Under the pieces are notes generated by a model. That model had not been told where the DNA came from. It worked only from the letters and a program-made list of their open reading frames with translations, and made no database searches. Below, piece after piece: positions 57,179-64,000 of a stretch of 64,000 bases of DNA (within the stretch, counting starts at the first letter, position 1; each line of letters begins with the position of its first letter). A program made the position numbers and the translations under genes. This stretch comes from Nocardia sp. BMG111209 (GTDB lineage Bacteria; Actinomycetota; Actinomycetes; Mycobacteriales; Mycobacteriaceae), in the NCBI RefSeq assembly GCF_000381925.1, contig NZ_KB907309.1, positions 744,001 through 808,000 of the forward strand. Direction: 5' to 3'.

Positions 57179-58365
57179 CGCGTCCCCTTCAGTCCGAGGA
57201 TGTTCAGGGCGATCACGCGGCGCTGAATCTCGTTGGTCCCGCCGAAGATCGAGACCTTGCGCAGATTCAGATATTGCAGTGCGGCCAGATTCGCGAAATC
57301 GGTGGTGCTCAGATCGGGGCCGTCGTGCTCCCCGACCAGGCCCGCGTCCGAACCCGCGACCTCCATCCGCAGCGAGCTGAGATCCTGCAGCACCCGGGTG
57401 CCCTCGAGTTTCAGCAGCGACGACACCAGCGAGGGCTGCCCGTTCGCGGAGGCGCCGGTCACCCGCATCTGGGTGGCCTCCAGCGCCAGCAGGCGTAATT
57501 TGATGTCGTACAGCCGGGCCCGGAATTCCGGATCCTGCGACAGCGGTTCGCCGCCGATATCCACCTCGTCGGCCATCTCGGTGACGGCCTCGAAATAGGT
57601 CTGGCTGGTACCGATCCGCGCAATACTGTTGCGCTCGTTACCCAGCAGGAATTTCGCGTAGGTCCAGCCCTGATTCTCCTCGCCGACCAGATTCTCCGCG
57701 GGTATCCGGACACCGTCGAAGAAGAATTCGTTGACCTCCGGCTCGCCGTCGATCAGGACGATCGGCCGTCGTTCCAGGCCGGCGGTGTTCATATCCAGCA
57801 GGAAGAAGGAGATGCCCATCTGGCGTTTCGGCGCATGCGGATCGGTGCGGGCCAGCAGGAACATCCAGTCGCCGTACTGGCCCAGCGTCGTCCAGGTCTT
57901 GCTGCCGTCGATCACCCATTCGTCGCCCTCGCGGCGCGCGGTGGTCTTCAGCGAGGCCAGATCCGAGCCGGCCTCGGGTTCGGAGAACCCCTGCGACCAC
58001 CAGATATCCAGGTTGGCGGTGGGAGCCAGGAAGCGTTCCTGCTGCTCCGGACTGCCGAATTCGCACAGCACCGGCCCGACCATGCTGGCGTTGAACGCCA
58101 GCGGCTGCGGGACGGAGGCCCGTTGCAGTTCCGAGGCGTAGATGAACCGCTGGACCTCCGACCAGTCCTGCCCGCCGAACCGCACCGGCCATTCCGGTAC
58201 CGCCAGGCCGTGGCTGTTGAGAATCCGCATCGAGGTGACCAGGTCGTCCCGGGTGGTGCGCCCGTCCAGCGAGCGCTGCCGGATATCGGCCGGCACCTCG
58301 TTGCGGAAGACGTCGCGCAGTCCGTCGCGGAACTTCTTCTCGTCGGCAGTGAGTTCGAGGTCCAT
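57175..58365 (-). CDS. Acyl-CoA dehydrogenase family protein (subunit 1 of a pair)
   Basis: A 396-aa acyl-CoA dehydrogenase. 'WWSQGFSEPEAGSDLASLKT' is the FAD/substrate signature, 'LGNERNSIARIGTSQTYFEAV' and the C-terminal 'SIFGGTNEIQRRVIALNILGL' the second signature. ATG 58365 is set by GGAGGA 4 nt upstream. First gene of the two-gene operon. Pairing with the next gene and similarity in layout to steroid-type FadE pairs suggest oxidation of a branched or polycyclic acyl-CoA. Confidence 0.9.
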   Translation of the reverse strand: MDLELTADEKKFRDGLRDVFRNEVPADIRQRSLDGRTTRDDLVTSMRILNSHGLAVPEWPVRFGGQDWSEVQRFIYASELQRASVPQPLAFNASMVGPVLCEFGSPEQQERFLAPTANLDIWWSQGFSEPEAGSDLASLKTTARREGDEWVIDGSKTWTTLGQYGDWMFLLARTDPHAPKRQMGISFFLLDMNTAGLERRPIVLIDGEPEVNEFFFDGVRIPAENLVGEENQGWTYAKFLLGNERNSIARIGTSQTYFEAVTEMADEVDIGGEPLSQDPEFRARLYDIKLRLLALEATQMRVTGASANGQPSLVSSLLKLEGTRVLQDLSSLRMEVAGSDAGLVGEHDGPDLSTTDFANLAALQYLNLRKVSIFGGTNEIQRRVIALNILGLKGTR

Positions 58366-58533
58366 CGGTCCTCCGTACCGAGTACGCACAGACGAAGACT
58401 GAATATCGGAGCATCGGGCACCGACGCCTCGACTGTACGCTGAAGCTGTCACACAACCCTTTCCGGTTATCGGACGGCAACTCCTCGTCGCCGCCGATTC
58501 GGAATCAGTGCGCGTTCGTCACGGAAAAGAAAT

Positions 58534-58971
58534 CTAGCCCGCCAGTTCCCGCTTCAGGTTCTCCAATACCTCGGCCTGAATCTTCTTCAGGCCCAGCGGC
58601 GCGAAGATGCCCTCGAAGAATCCGGGCACCCCGTCGGCGCCCTTCCAGCTGGTGCGCACGGTCACCAGCGAGCCGGCCCCGGACGGCGTCACGGTCCAGG
58701 TGGTGACCATGGTGGAATTCGAATCGCGTTCGGTGACCATCGAATCCGAGACCGATACGACGGCATGTACGTTGCGGGAACGCTTCTGCGTGGCCTGCAG
58801 GGTCCATTCGGCCACGGTGCCCGCGCCGGTGCCGCCCTCCAGCACCTTGTAGTCGCGGTAGTGCGCGGAGAGGATGCGGGGCCGCACGGTCCCGTAGTCC
58901 GCGATCACCTCCAGCGTGCGCTGCGGATCCGCCGGAACGACGATCGAACTGGAGGCGCTGACCTGTCCCAC
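58534..58971 (-). CDS. SRPBCC family protein
   Basis: A 145-aa helix-grip protein: 'SASSSIVVPADPQRTLEVIADY', 'VTVRTSWKGADGVPGFFEGIFAPLGLKKIQAEVL' (in part) and the closing helix. GTG start with AAGGAG 6 nt upstream. It binds hydrophobic ligands in principle; no catalytic residues assignable. Divergent from the tmsA-tmsB operon, 321 bp away, and possibly functionally linked to lipid handling. Confidence 0.83.
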   Translation of the reverse strand: MGQVSASSSIVVPADPQRTLEVIADYGTVRPRILSAHYRDYKVLEGGTGAGTVAEWTLQATQKRSRNVHAVVSVSDSMVTERDSNSTMVTTWTVTPSGAGSLVTVRTSWKGADGVPGFFEGIFAPLGLKKIQAEVLENLKRELAG

Positions 58972-59292
58972 GAAGTGCTCCTTGATCGAGTTGGCGGTGC
59001 GGGGGGCGCACCATACCTGCCGCCGGGCTATGCTACGCCGCCGTGCCGGTGGACAAGGGCATCGGCGTCATCGGAATCGTCATGCGGGCAACCTCCCTGC
59101 ACCGTTGCCCGCGCGGATGTCGGCCCCTTGTCGTATTGTGCCGGGAAACAGGCTCCGACCAGGTGGTTCGCTGGTTCGGGCCAATAGCGCCGAAACCTCA
59201 ACACAATGCAACATGTGCGTGAAGAATTCCACTTCGAGGGACCCTCGCGGTGGCCGGTTACAGGGGTGCGAGATAGCGTCAGGAGCGTGGCA
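58972..59292. other. 321-bp divergent region between SRPBCC and tmsA
   Basis: TATGGT-like -10 on the minus strand (about 59012-59018) may serve the SRPBCC gene. CGAGGG-A-CCCTCG (59235-59247) is a palindrome close to the tmsA start and may be an operator. A 59-codon plus-strand frame (59043-59222, GTG start) lacks a ribosome-binding site and is not annotated. Confidence 0.4.
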
Positions 59293-60726
59293 GTGAGTCT
59301 GTTGGGCAAGGCCGGACGCGCGTCGGCCGAGTTGGAGAGCGGTTTCGCCGCGCACCGGGACGGAGTCGGTCGCCTGTTGGCGAGCTACGCCGCGATCCCG
59401 CGCGACGCCGATGTGCGGCTGGCGAAGAAGACCTCCAACCTGTTCCGCGCCCGGGCCCGCACCAACGCTCCCGGGCTGGACGTCTCGGGGCTGAACCGGG
59501 TGATCGAGGTCGACCCGGCCACGAAGACCGCCGAGGTGGCCGGCATGACCACCTACGAGGATCTGGTCGCCGCCACGTTGCCGTACGGGCTGAGCCCGCT
59601 GGTCGTGCCGCAGCTGAAGACCATCACCCTCGGTGGCGCGGTCACCGGGCTGGGTATCGAGTCGACCTCGTTCCGCAACGGCCTGCCGCACGAATCCGTG
59701 CTGGAGATGGACGTGCTGACCGGTTCCGGCGAGATCATCACGGCCTCGCCCACCGAGAACGCGGATCTGTTCCGCGGCTTCCCCAACTCCTACGGCACGC
59801 TCGGCTACTCCACCCGGCTGAAGATCGAACTGGAATCGGTGCAGCCCTATGTGGCGCTGCGGCACGTGCGGTTCCACGACCTCGGCGAGCTGGAGACGGT
59901 GATGGCGCAGATCATCGCCGATCGCGAATACGCCGGGGAGCGGGTCGACTACCTCGACGGTGTCGTCTTCACCGCCGACGAGAGCTATCTGATCCTCGGC
60001 CGGCAGACCGACGAGCCCGGCCCGGTCAGCGACTACACCGGGATGGACATCTACTACCAGTCCATCCAGCACGATTCGGCGCAGCCGAAGCGGGACCGGC
60101 TCACCATCCACGACTACCTGTGGCGCTGGGACACCGACTGGTTCTGGTGCTCACGGGCATTCGGTACCCAGAATCCGTCGATCCGCCGATTCTGGCCGAA
60201 GCAGTACCGGCGCTCCAGCTTCTACTGGAAGCTGATCGCGCTGGACCACAAGTACGACATCGGCGACCGGCTCGAGGCCCGCAAGGGCAACCCGCCGCGG
60301 GAACGCGTGGTGCAGGACGTCGAGGTGCCCATCGAGCGCACCGCCGAATTCCTGCGGTGGTTCCTCACCGAGATCCCGATCGAGCCGATTTGGTTGTGCC
60401 CCTTGCGGTTACGGGACGAGCTGGCAGATCCCAGCGAACGCGCGTGGCCGCTGTACCCGCTGGAACCCGGTCGTACCTACGTCAATGTCGGCTTCTGGTC
60501 GGCGGTTCCGACCACGCCGGGACAGGCCGAGGGTGCGGCCAATCGCGCGATCGAGCGCAAAGTCACCGAGCTGGACGGGCACAAGTCCCTGTACTCGGAT
60601 TCCTTCTACGAACGGGACGAGTTCGCCCAGCTGTACGGCGGTGACGTCTACACCCGGCTGAAGAAGAACTACGACCCCGATCATCGATTGCTGGATTTGT
60701 ATTCGAAGGCGGTGCAACGCAAGTGA
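59293..60726 (+). CDS. tmsA: FAD-binding oxidoreductase TmsA/BfaA-like (10-methylene fatty acid reductase)
   Basis: A 477-aa FAD-linked oxidase-fold protein (VAO type): 'TAEVAGMTTYEDLVAATLPYG', 'PLVVPQLKTITLGGAVTGLGIES' (in part) and 'SPTENADLFRGFPNSYGTLGYSTRL' cover the FAD domain. Resembles Rv0449c and DHCR24-type reductases. With the next gene it makes 10-methylstearic (tuberculostearic) acid: the methyltransferase adds a methylene to oleoyl chains and this enzyme reduces it with NADPH. GTG 59293 is preferred (AGGAG 7 nt upstream) over GTG 59287. Confidence 0.87.
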   Translation: MSLLGKAGRASAELESGFAAHRDGVGRLLASYAAIPRDADVRLAKKTSNLFRARARTNAPGLDVSGLNRVIEVDPATKTAEVAGMTTYEDLVAATLPYGLSPLVVPQLKTITLGGAVTGLGIESTSFRNGLPHESVLEMDVLTGSGEIITASPTENADLFRGFPNSYGTLGYSTRLKIELESVQPYVALRHVRFHDLGELETVMAQIIADREYAGERVDYLDGVVFTADESYLILGRQTDEPGPVSDYTGMDIYYQSIQHDSAQPKRDRLTIHDYLWRWDTDWFWCSRAFGTQNPSIRRFWPKQYRRSSFYWKLIALDHKYDIGDRLEARKGNPPRERVVQDVEVPIERTAEFLRWFLTEIPIEPIWLCPLRLRDELADPSERAWPLYPLEPGRTYVNVGFWSAVPTTPGQAEGAANRAIERKVTELDGHKSLYSDSFYERDEFAQLYGGDVYTRLKKNYDPDHRLLDLYSKAVQRK

Positions 60727-62039
60727 CAACGTTCAGGGAACGTTCGGACGTAATCGCGGAGCTGGGAACGAAACTCAGCATTGCCGAGATCTTCGAGGCC
60801 CTGCTCGAAGGTGAGGTACCGATCCGCTTCTCCGCGTACGACGGCTCCAGCACGGGCGCCGCGGACTCGGAGTTCGGCCTGGAGATCAAGAACGCGCGCG
60901 GGATGAACTACATCGCCACCGCGCCCGGCGATCTCGGCATGGCGCGGGCCTACATCGCGGGCGATCTGGCCTCCGAGGGGGTGCACCCCGGCGACCCGTA
61001 CCCGATCCTGAAGGCGATGGGCGATATGAAGTTCCGGCGGCCCTCGCCGCTGGCGCTGGTCACCATCGCGCGCTCGCTGGGCTGGGACGCGCTCAAGCCG
61101 ATCGCCCCGCCACCGCAGGAGACCCTGCCGCGGTGGCGCCGGATCGCGCTGGAAGGCCTGCGGCACTCCAAGACTCGCGACGCCGAGGCGATCCACCACC
61201 ACTACGACGTCTCGAACACGTTCTACGAGTACGTGCTCGGCCCGTCGATGACCTACACCTGCGCGGTCTACCAGGACGAGAACCAGACCCTGGAGCAGGC
61301 GCAGGAGAACAAGTACCGCCTGGTGTTCGAGAAGCTGAACCTGAAGCCGGGCGACCGGCTGCTGGACATCGGCTGCGGCTGGGGCGGCATGGTGCGGTAT
61401 GCGGCCAAGCGCGGGGTGCAGGTCATCGGCGCGACGCTGTCGCGCGAACAGGCCGAGTGGGCGCAGGCGCGCATCGCCGAGGAGGGTCTGCAGGACCTGG
61501 CCGAGGTGCGGCACTCGGACTACCGGGACGTGCGCGAGAGCGGCTTCGACGCCCTGTCGTCGATCGGCCTCACCGAGCACATCGGCGTGCAGAACTACCC
61601 GTCGTACTTCGGCTTCATCCAGTCGAAGCTGCGCGAGGGCGGCCTGTTCCTGAACCACTGCATCACCCGGCCGGACAACACCCGCACCACCAAGGCGGGC
61701 GACTTCATCGACCGGTACGTCTTCCCGGACGGTGAGCTGATCGGTTCCGGCCGGATCATCTCGGAGATCCAGAACCTGGGCCTCGAGGTCGTGCACGAGG
61801 AGAATCTGCGGCCGCATTACGCGCTCACCTTGCACGAATGGTGCAAGAATCTGGTCGCGAATTGGGACGCGTGCGTCGAAGAGGTCGGCGAGGGTACCGC
61901 GAAGGTGTGGGGTCTCTACATGGCCGGCTGCCGGCTGGGATTCCAGCGGAATGTGGTGCAGCTGCACCAGGTGCTGGGAATGAAGCTCGGCGAGGACGAA
62001 GAATGGACCGGGCCGCTGCGCCCCTGGTGGAATGCCTGA
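60723..62039 (+). CDS. tmsB: SAM-dependent fatty acid methyltransferase TmsB/UfaA1-like
   Basis: A 438-aa cyclopropane-fatty-acid-synthase family enzyme. SAM motif 'RLLDIGCGWGGMVRYAA' near residue 220, 'EAIHHHYDVSNTFYEYVLGPSMTYTCAVY' (in part) before it, and the active-site region 'SIGLTEHIGVQNYPSYFGF'. Matches the UfaA1/BfaB/TmsB group that methylenates C10 of oleate in phospholipids. The GTG start overlaps the tmsA stop (GTGA). No tmsC-like gene follows. A 12-bp stem terminator lies downstream. Confidence 0.9.
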   Translation: MTTFRERSDVIAELGTKLSIAEIFEALLEGEVPIRFSAYDGSSTGAADSEFGLEIKNARGMNYIATAPGDLGMARAYIAGDLASEGVHPGDPYPILKAMGDMKFRRPSPLALVTIARSLGWDALKPIAPPPQETLPRWRRIALEGLRHSKTRDAEAIHHHYDVSNTFYEYVLGPSMTYTCAVYQDENQTLEQAQENKYRLVFEKLNLKPGDRLLDIGCGWGGMVRYAAKRGVQVIGATLSREQAEWAQARIAEEGLQDLAEVRHSDYRDVRESGFDALSSIGLTEHIGVQNYPSYFGFIQSKLREGGLFLNHCITRPDNTRTTKAGDFIDRYVFPDGELIGSGRIISEIQNLGLEVVHEENLRPHYALTLHEWCKNLVANWDACVEEVGEGTAKVWGLYMAGCRLGFQRNVVQLHQVLGMKLGEDEEWTGPLRPWWNA

Positions 62040-62107
62040 GCGCAAACAGTGGCTCGCGCCGAGAATTTGTGTGTAGAATTCATCTCGTCACTCCGGTGAT
62101 GTGCCGG

Positions 62108-62137
62108 GGGTGGAGCGTCCGGCTAGACGCTCCACCC
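62108..62137 (+). terminator. Terminator after tmsB, 12-bp perfect stem
   Basis: GGGTGGAGCGTC (62108-62119) and GACGCTCCACCC (62126-62137) with loop CGGCTA. It also lies just past the convergent small gene's stop (62148) and can end both transcripts. Confidence 0.8.
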
Positions 62138-62147
62138 GGGTGAATCG

Positions 62148-62279
62148 CTAGCCCACCGACCGGCGGACCACGCGCAAGACGACCTCGGCCATACCGGCCA
62201 AGCCGACTACGAGCACTGCGGTGAACAGTGCTTCGGCCAACCGGCTGGCCGGGGTCATCTTCTTATGGTGCTTTCCCAT
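62148..62279 (-). CDS. 43-aa single-pass membrane peptide
   Basis: A 43-codon frame beginning MGKHHKKMTPASRLAEAL, with basic N-terminus (residues 2-13), one hydrophobic helix (about 17-37) and a basic C-terminus ending RRSVG. AAGGAGG about 11 nt upstream is a near-perfect ribosome-binding site, but it lies in one arm of a long inverted repeat (62290-62348) that would hide it. No family recognised. The charge layout is typical of small membrane peptides, holin-like or toxin-like peptides; none can be proven. It is convergent with tmsB. Confidence 0.6.
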   Translation of the reverse strand: MGKHHKKMTPASRLAEALFTAVLVVGLAGMAEVVLRVVRRSVG

Positions 62280-62289
62280 AAACCCACCC

Positions 62290-62348
62290 ACCTCCTTCCT
62301 GGGCGCGATGTCTGGACCACGTAAGTCCATCGCCCCTCGGAAGGAGGT
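62290..62348 (-). promoter_or_regulatory. Long inverted repeat sequestering the ribosome-binding site of the 43-aa peptide
   Basis: Outer arms ACCTCCTTCC (62290-62299) and GGAAGGAGGT (62339-62348) pair perfectly; inside, GGGCG (62301-62305) pairs with CGCCC (62331-62335), and TGGAC (62313-62317) with GTCCA (62325-62329), around loop CACGTAA. On the minus-strand mRNA the 3' arm contains AAGGAGG, the ribosome-binding site, and the 5' arm is its complement. This is the design of a translational switch. Confidence 0.65.
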
Positions 62349-62412
62349 ATCTCGATCATATAACAGATCGCGGCGTGGATTTACCGCCGTCGCATTGCCG
62401 CACCCATTCTCC

Positions 62413-62447
62413 GAAATCGAATTCCGAATTTCCGAATATTCGATTTC
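62413..62447. repeat. AT-rich inverted repeat upstream of the 43-aa peptide
   Basis: GAAATCGAA (62413-62421) and TTCGATTTC (62439-62447) are a perfect 9-bp pair around an AT-rich 17-bp centre with repeated CCGAA. A second pair, CGGTTC/GAACCG (62461-62466 and 62472-62477), follows. The segment is clearly richer in AT than the rest of the window. It could be a promoter/operator for the small peptide. Confidence 0.55.
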
Positions 62448-62494
62448 CCACCATTCTCTCCGGTTCTTCCGGAACCGATTCCGGCGGAGCGCGG

Positions 62495-62520
62495 CCGAAA
62501 TCCCGGCCCGAAATCCCGGC
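62495..62520. repeat. Two tandem 13-bp copies, CCGAAATCCCGGC, abutting the regulator's stop codon
   Basis: Exact copies at 62495-62507 and 62508-62520, immediately downstream of the stop codon (62521-62523) of the MalT-like gene. Confidence 0.8.
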
Positions 62521-64000
62521 TCAGAAAACCCGATCCAGGAATCGGCGGGTGGCCTCCGGATCGTCGCCGTCCGCCGGATCGAGCAGCACCTGACTGCGCA
62601 AGGTGTGCAACAGCGACAGCACACCCGGGCCGGCGTCCAGCAGCGGACGGGTCCAGCCCAGGTCAGCGCAGCGCCGCACCGCGGGGGTGAGGACCGAGAT
62701 CGCCTCGCCGGTCCAGCCCGCGGCGGCCAGACACTCGGCCAGCAGTAGCCCGGCATCCAATTCGGCACGAGGACGCTGCTGTTCGCGGATGCGGCCGTAC
62801 AACGCGCGGGCCCGCTTCACCGCGGTGTCGTCCGTACCGAGCGGTGCGGCGTCGCCGGGCGTCTCCAGACCGCGGTAGTGCCGGGCCAGCAGGGCCCGGA
62901 TCGCGGCGATCTCCTCCGCCTCGGCCAGCAGCACGGCCGCACCGGTGGTGTGCCGCCACGAACGCATCCCCGGTTGCAGGATCGCGCTGTCGGTGAGCGC
63001 GTCGCCGCCGATGCCCAGGCGCAGCCGTTCGGCGCGCAGGTGGGCCGCCAGCCGAGGCAGCCGGCGATCGGCCGCGATCCGCAGGCCCTCGTCGAGCCGC
63101 TCGGCGGCCGCCGCGGTATCGCCGAGCACCGCCTGCACCCGGGCACCGATCACGAAGACCGTGATGACGAAATCCACCGGGCCCACCCGGGCCGCCGGCT
63201 CGTGACCGCAATCGAGCAGACGCTCGGCCTCGTCCAGATCGCCACGCCGATAGACCGATTCGCCGAGCAGCGCAGCCGATACCCGCATCGCCTGCGAGCG
63301 CGGGCCGGACCGTTCCCGCGCGGTCTCCCGAGCCTGTTCGAAACAGGCTGTGGCGGTGCCGATGTCGAGCTGTTCATAGGCGGCGGCGCCCGTGCTCAGC
63401 AGGCCGAAGACCGGGCCCAGCGGATCCTTCGACCGGGCGTGATACGGCGCGGCCCACTCCTGCATGCTCCGGGCGCCGACGAAATCGAATTCGCACCAGC
63501 GCACGAAGGACACCAGATTCGCCCCGGTCGAGACGGTCCACGCGGGCAGCTCGGCGGCGTTGTCCAGACAGGCCGAAACCCGTTCCGACACACCGGCGGT
63601 CCGGTCCCGGGCGACCTCGTCGGCCGCGGTGAGCACGACGGTCTGGCAGCGCTGCCGCATCGCGTCGGCATCGTCGGCCGGTCGGCGCGCCAGCAGCGCG
63701 GACAGCCGGCCCAGCGCGGTGCGGGCCGCACCGGACTGCTGCAGCCCGACATTCGCCCGCGCCAGCGCCAGCAACAGCTTCGTGCGCGAAGCCACCTCGT
63801 GCACCGGCAGTTTCGCCACCGAACCCAGCAGCGTCGCCAGCCGCGAACCGTCGATCAGGTCCATACCGTGGCGTTCCAGCAGATCCAACGCCAGCGCCGA
63901 ATCCGTCGCCGCCAGTGCGTGATCCACCGCCCGGCGCAGTTGCCGGTGTTCGGCGTACCAGCGAGAAGCCTTGCGGTGCAACGATTTCAACTTCTCCGGA
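62521..64000 (-). CDS. MalT/LuxR-like STAND regulator, C-terminal helical repeat part (cut by window edge), no LuxR HTH
   Basis: The C-terminal ~493 residues of a larger protein running off the right edge. It enters at the winged-helix/TPR junction ('LHRKASRWYAEHRQLRRAVDHALA') and continues as TPR-like helices typical of MalT-type and AfsR/LAL ATPases ('LGESVYRRGDLDEAERLLDCG', 'TACFEQARETARERSG'). Such proteins normally end in a LuxR HTH of about 60 residues. This one stops at 'PEATRRFLDRVF' with no HTH, so it is a truncated relative, a sensor without DNA binding, or a variant with the HTH elsewhere. A TTG at 63990 is not its start. Confidence 0.8.
   Translation of the reverse strand, partial: PEKLKSLHRKASRWYAEHRQLRRAVDHALAATDSALALDLLERHGMDLIDGSRLATLLGSVAKLPVHEVASRTKLLLALARANVGLQQSGAARTALGRLSALLARRPADDADAMRQRCQTVVLTAADEVARDRTAGVSERVSACLDNAAELPAWTVSTGANLVSFVRWCEFDFVGARSMQEWAAPYHARSKDPLGPVFGLLSTGAAAYEQLDIGTATACFEQARETARERSGPRSQAMRVSAALLGESVYRRGDLDEAERLLDCGHEPAARVGPVDFVITVFVIGARVQAVLGDTAAAAERLDEGLRIAADRRLPRLAAHLRAERLRLGIGGDALTDSAILQPGMRSWRHTTGAAVLLAEAEEIAAIRALLARHYRGLETPGDAAPLGTDDTAVKRARALYGRIREQQRPRAELDAGLLLAECLAAAGWTGEAISVLTPAVRRCADLGWTRPLLDAGPGVLSLLHTLRSQVLLDPADGDDPEATRRFLDRVF

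Noticed and set aside
59043..59222. 59-codon plus-strand frame before tmsA
   Set aside because: GTG start without a ribosome-binding site and no recognisable domain; a TATGCT hexamer upstream is not enough.

Overview
The window is high-GC DNA with dense operons, many GTG and TTG starts, many promoters whose -10 box sits seven bases before the start codon (leaderless mRNAs), F420-type oxidoreductases, a MurT/GatD pair, an EspI-like ParA protein and the 10-methylstearate (tuberculostearate) gene pair. This points to a mycolic-acid actinobacterium (Mycobacteriales), most likely Nocardia or a close relative. Both ends cut genes. I found no rRNA, tRNA, insertion sequence, prophage or CRISPR array.

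Region 1 (1-18.6 kb) looks like a steroid or terpenoid catabolism block. It holds four complete short-chain dehydrogenases plus a partial one, an acetoacetate-decarboxylase-like protein, a FadD19-like CoA ligase, a P450-type ferredoxin, a 6PGDH-like dehydrogenase, a carboxymuconolactone-decarboxylase-like protein, a KstD/fumarate-reductase-like flavoprotein, an F420-type oxidoreductase, a GMC oxidoreductase and a CYP125-type P450. KstR-like boxes (TnnAACnnGTTnnA) lie before three of these genes. A second motif, GGACACGTGTCC, lies over the start of a TetR gene and at both sides of the divergent SDR promoters. Part of the layout matches the M. tuberculosis Rv0763c-Rv0771 (cyp51) neighbourhood, but no cyp51 is present. 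Three short reading frames (24, 25 and 41 codons) sit in these operons. A separate three-gene operon at 10.0-13.1 kb encodes a glycosyltransferase, a methyltransferase and an alpha-barrel protein.

Region 2 (18.6-43.8 kb) is mixed housekeeping: furA-katA for peroxide defence, a LUD protein, a secreted serine hydrolase, asd-ask for the aspartate family, LtrA, an ion-channel-like protein, a Tat-exported cholesterol oxidase, murT-gatD for peptidoglycan amidation, a flavin oxidoreductase, an EamA exporter with a divergent LysR gene, a ParA/EspI-like protein, leuA with an upstream leader peptide and attenuator-like hairpins, and a TSUP permease.

Region 3 (43.9-54.3 kb) contains a Cys-rich-tailed DUF5685 protein and a four-gene operon (large transglutaminase-DUF2126, fused circularly permuted ATP-grasp/alpha-E, small transglutaminase, zinc metallopeptidase). 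The operon resembles the uncharacterised amidoligase/peptide-modification systems predicted by comparative genomics.

Region 4 (54.3-64 kb) has ybaB-recR, a pair of acyl-CoA dehydrogenases, an SRPBCC protein, the tmsA/tmsB pair for 10-methyl fatty acids, a 43-aa membrane peptide whose ribosome-binding site lies in a long inverted repeat, and the C-terminal part of a MalT/LuxR-type regulator that ends without a DNA-binding domain. Short tandem repeats next to the 3' ends of several genes and a cluster of hairpins sharing one loop sequence (21.2 kb) are the main non-coding curiosities.
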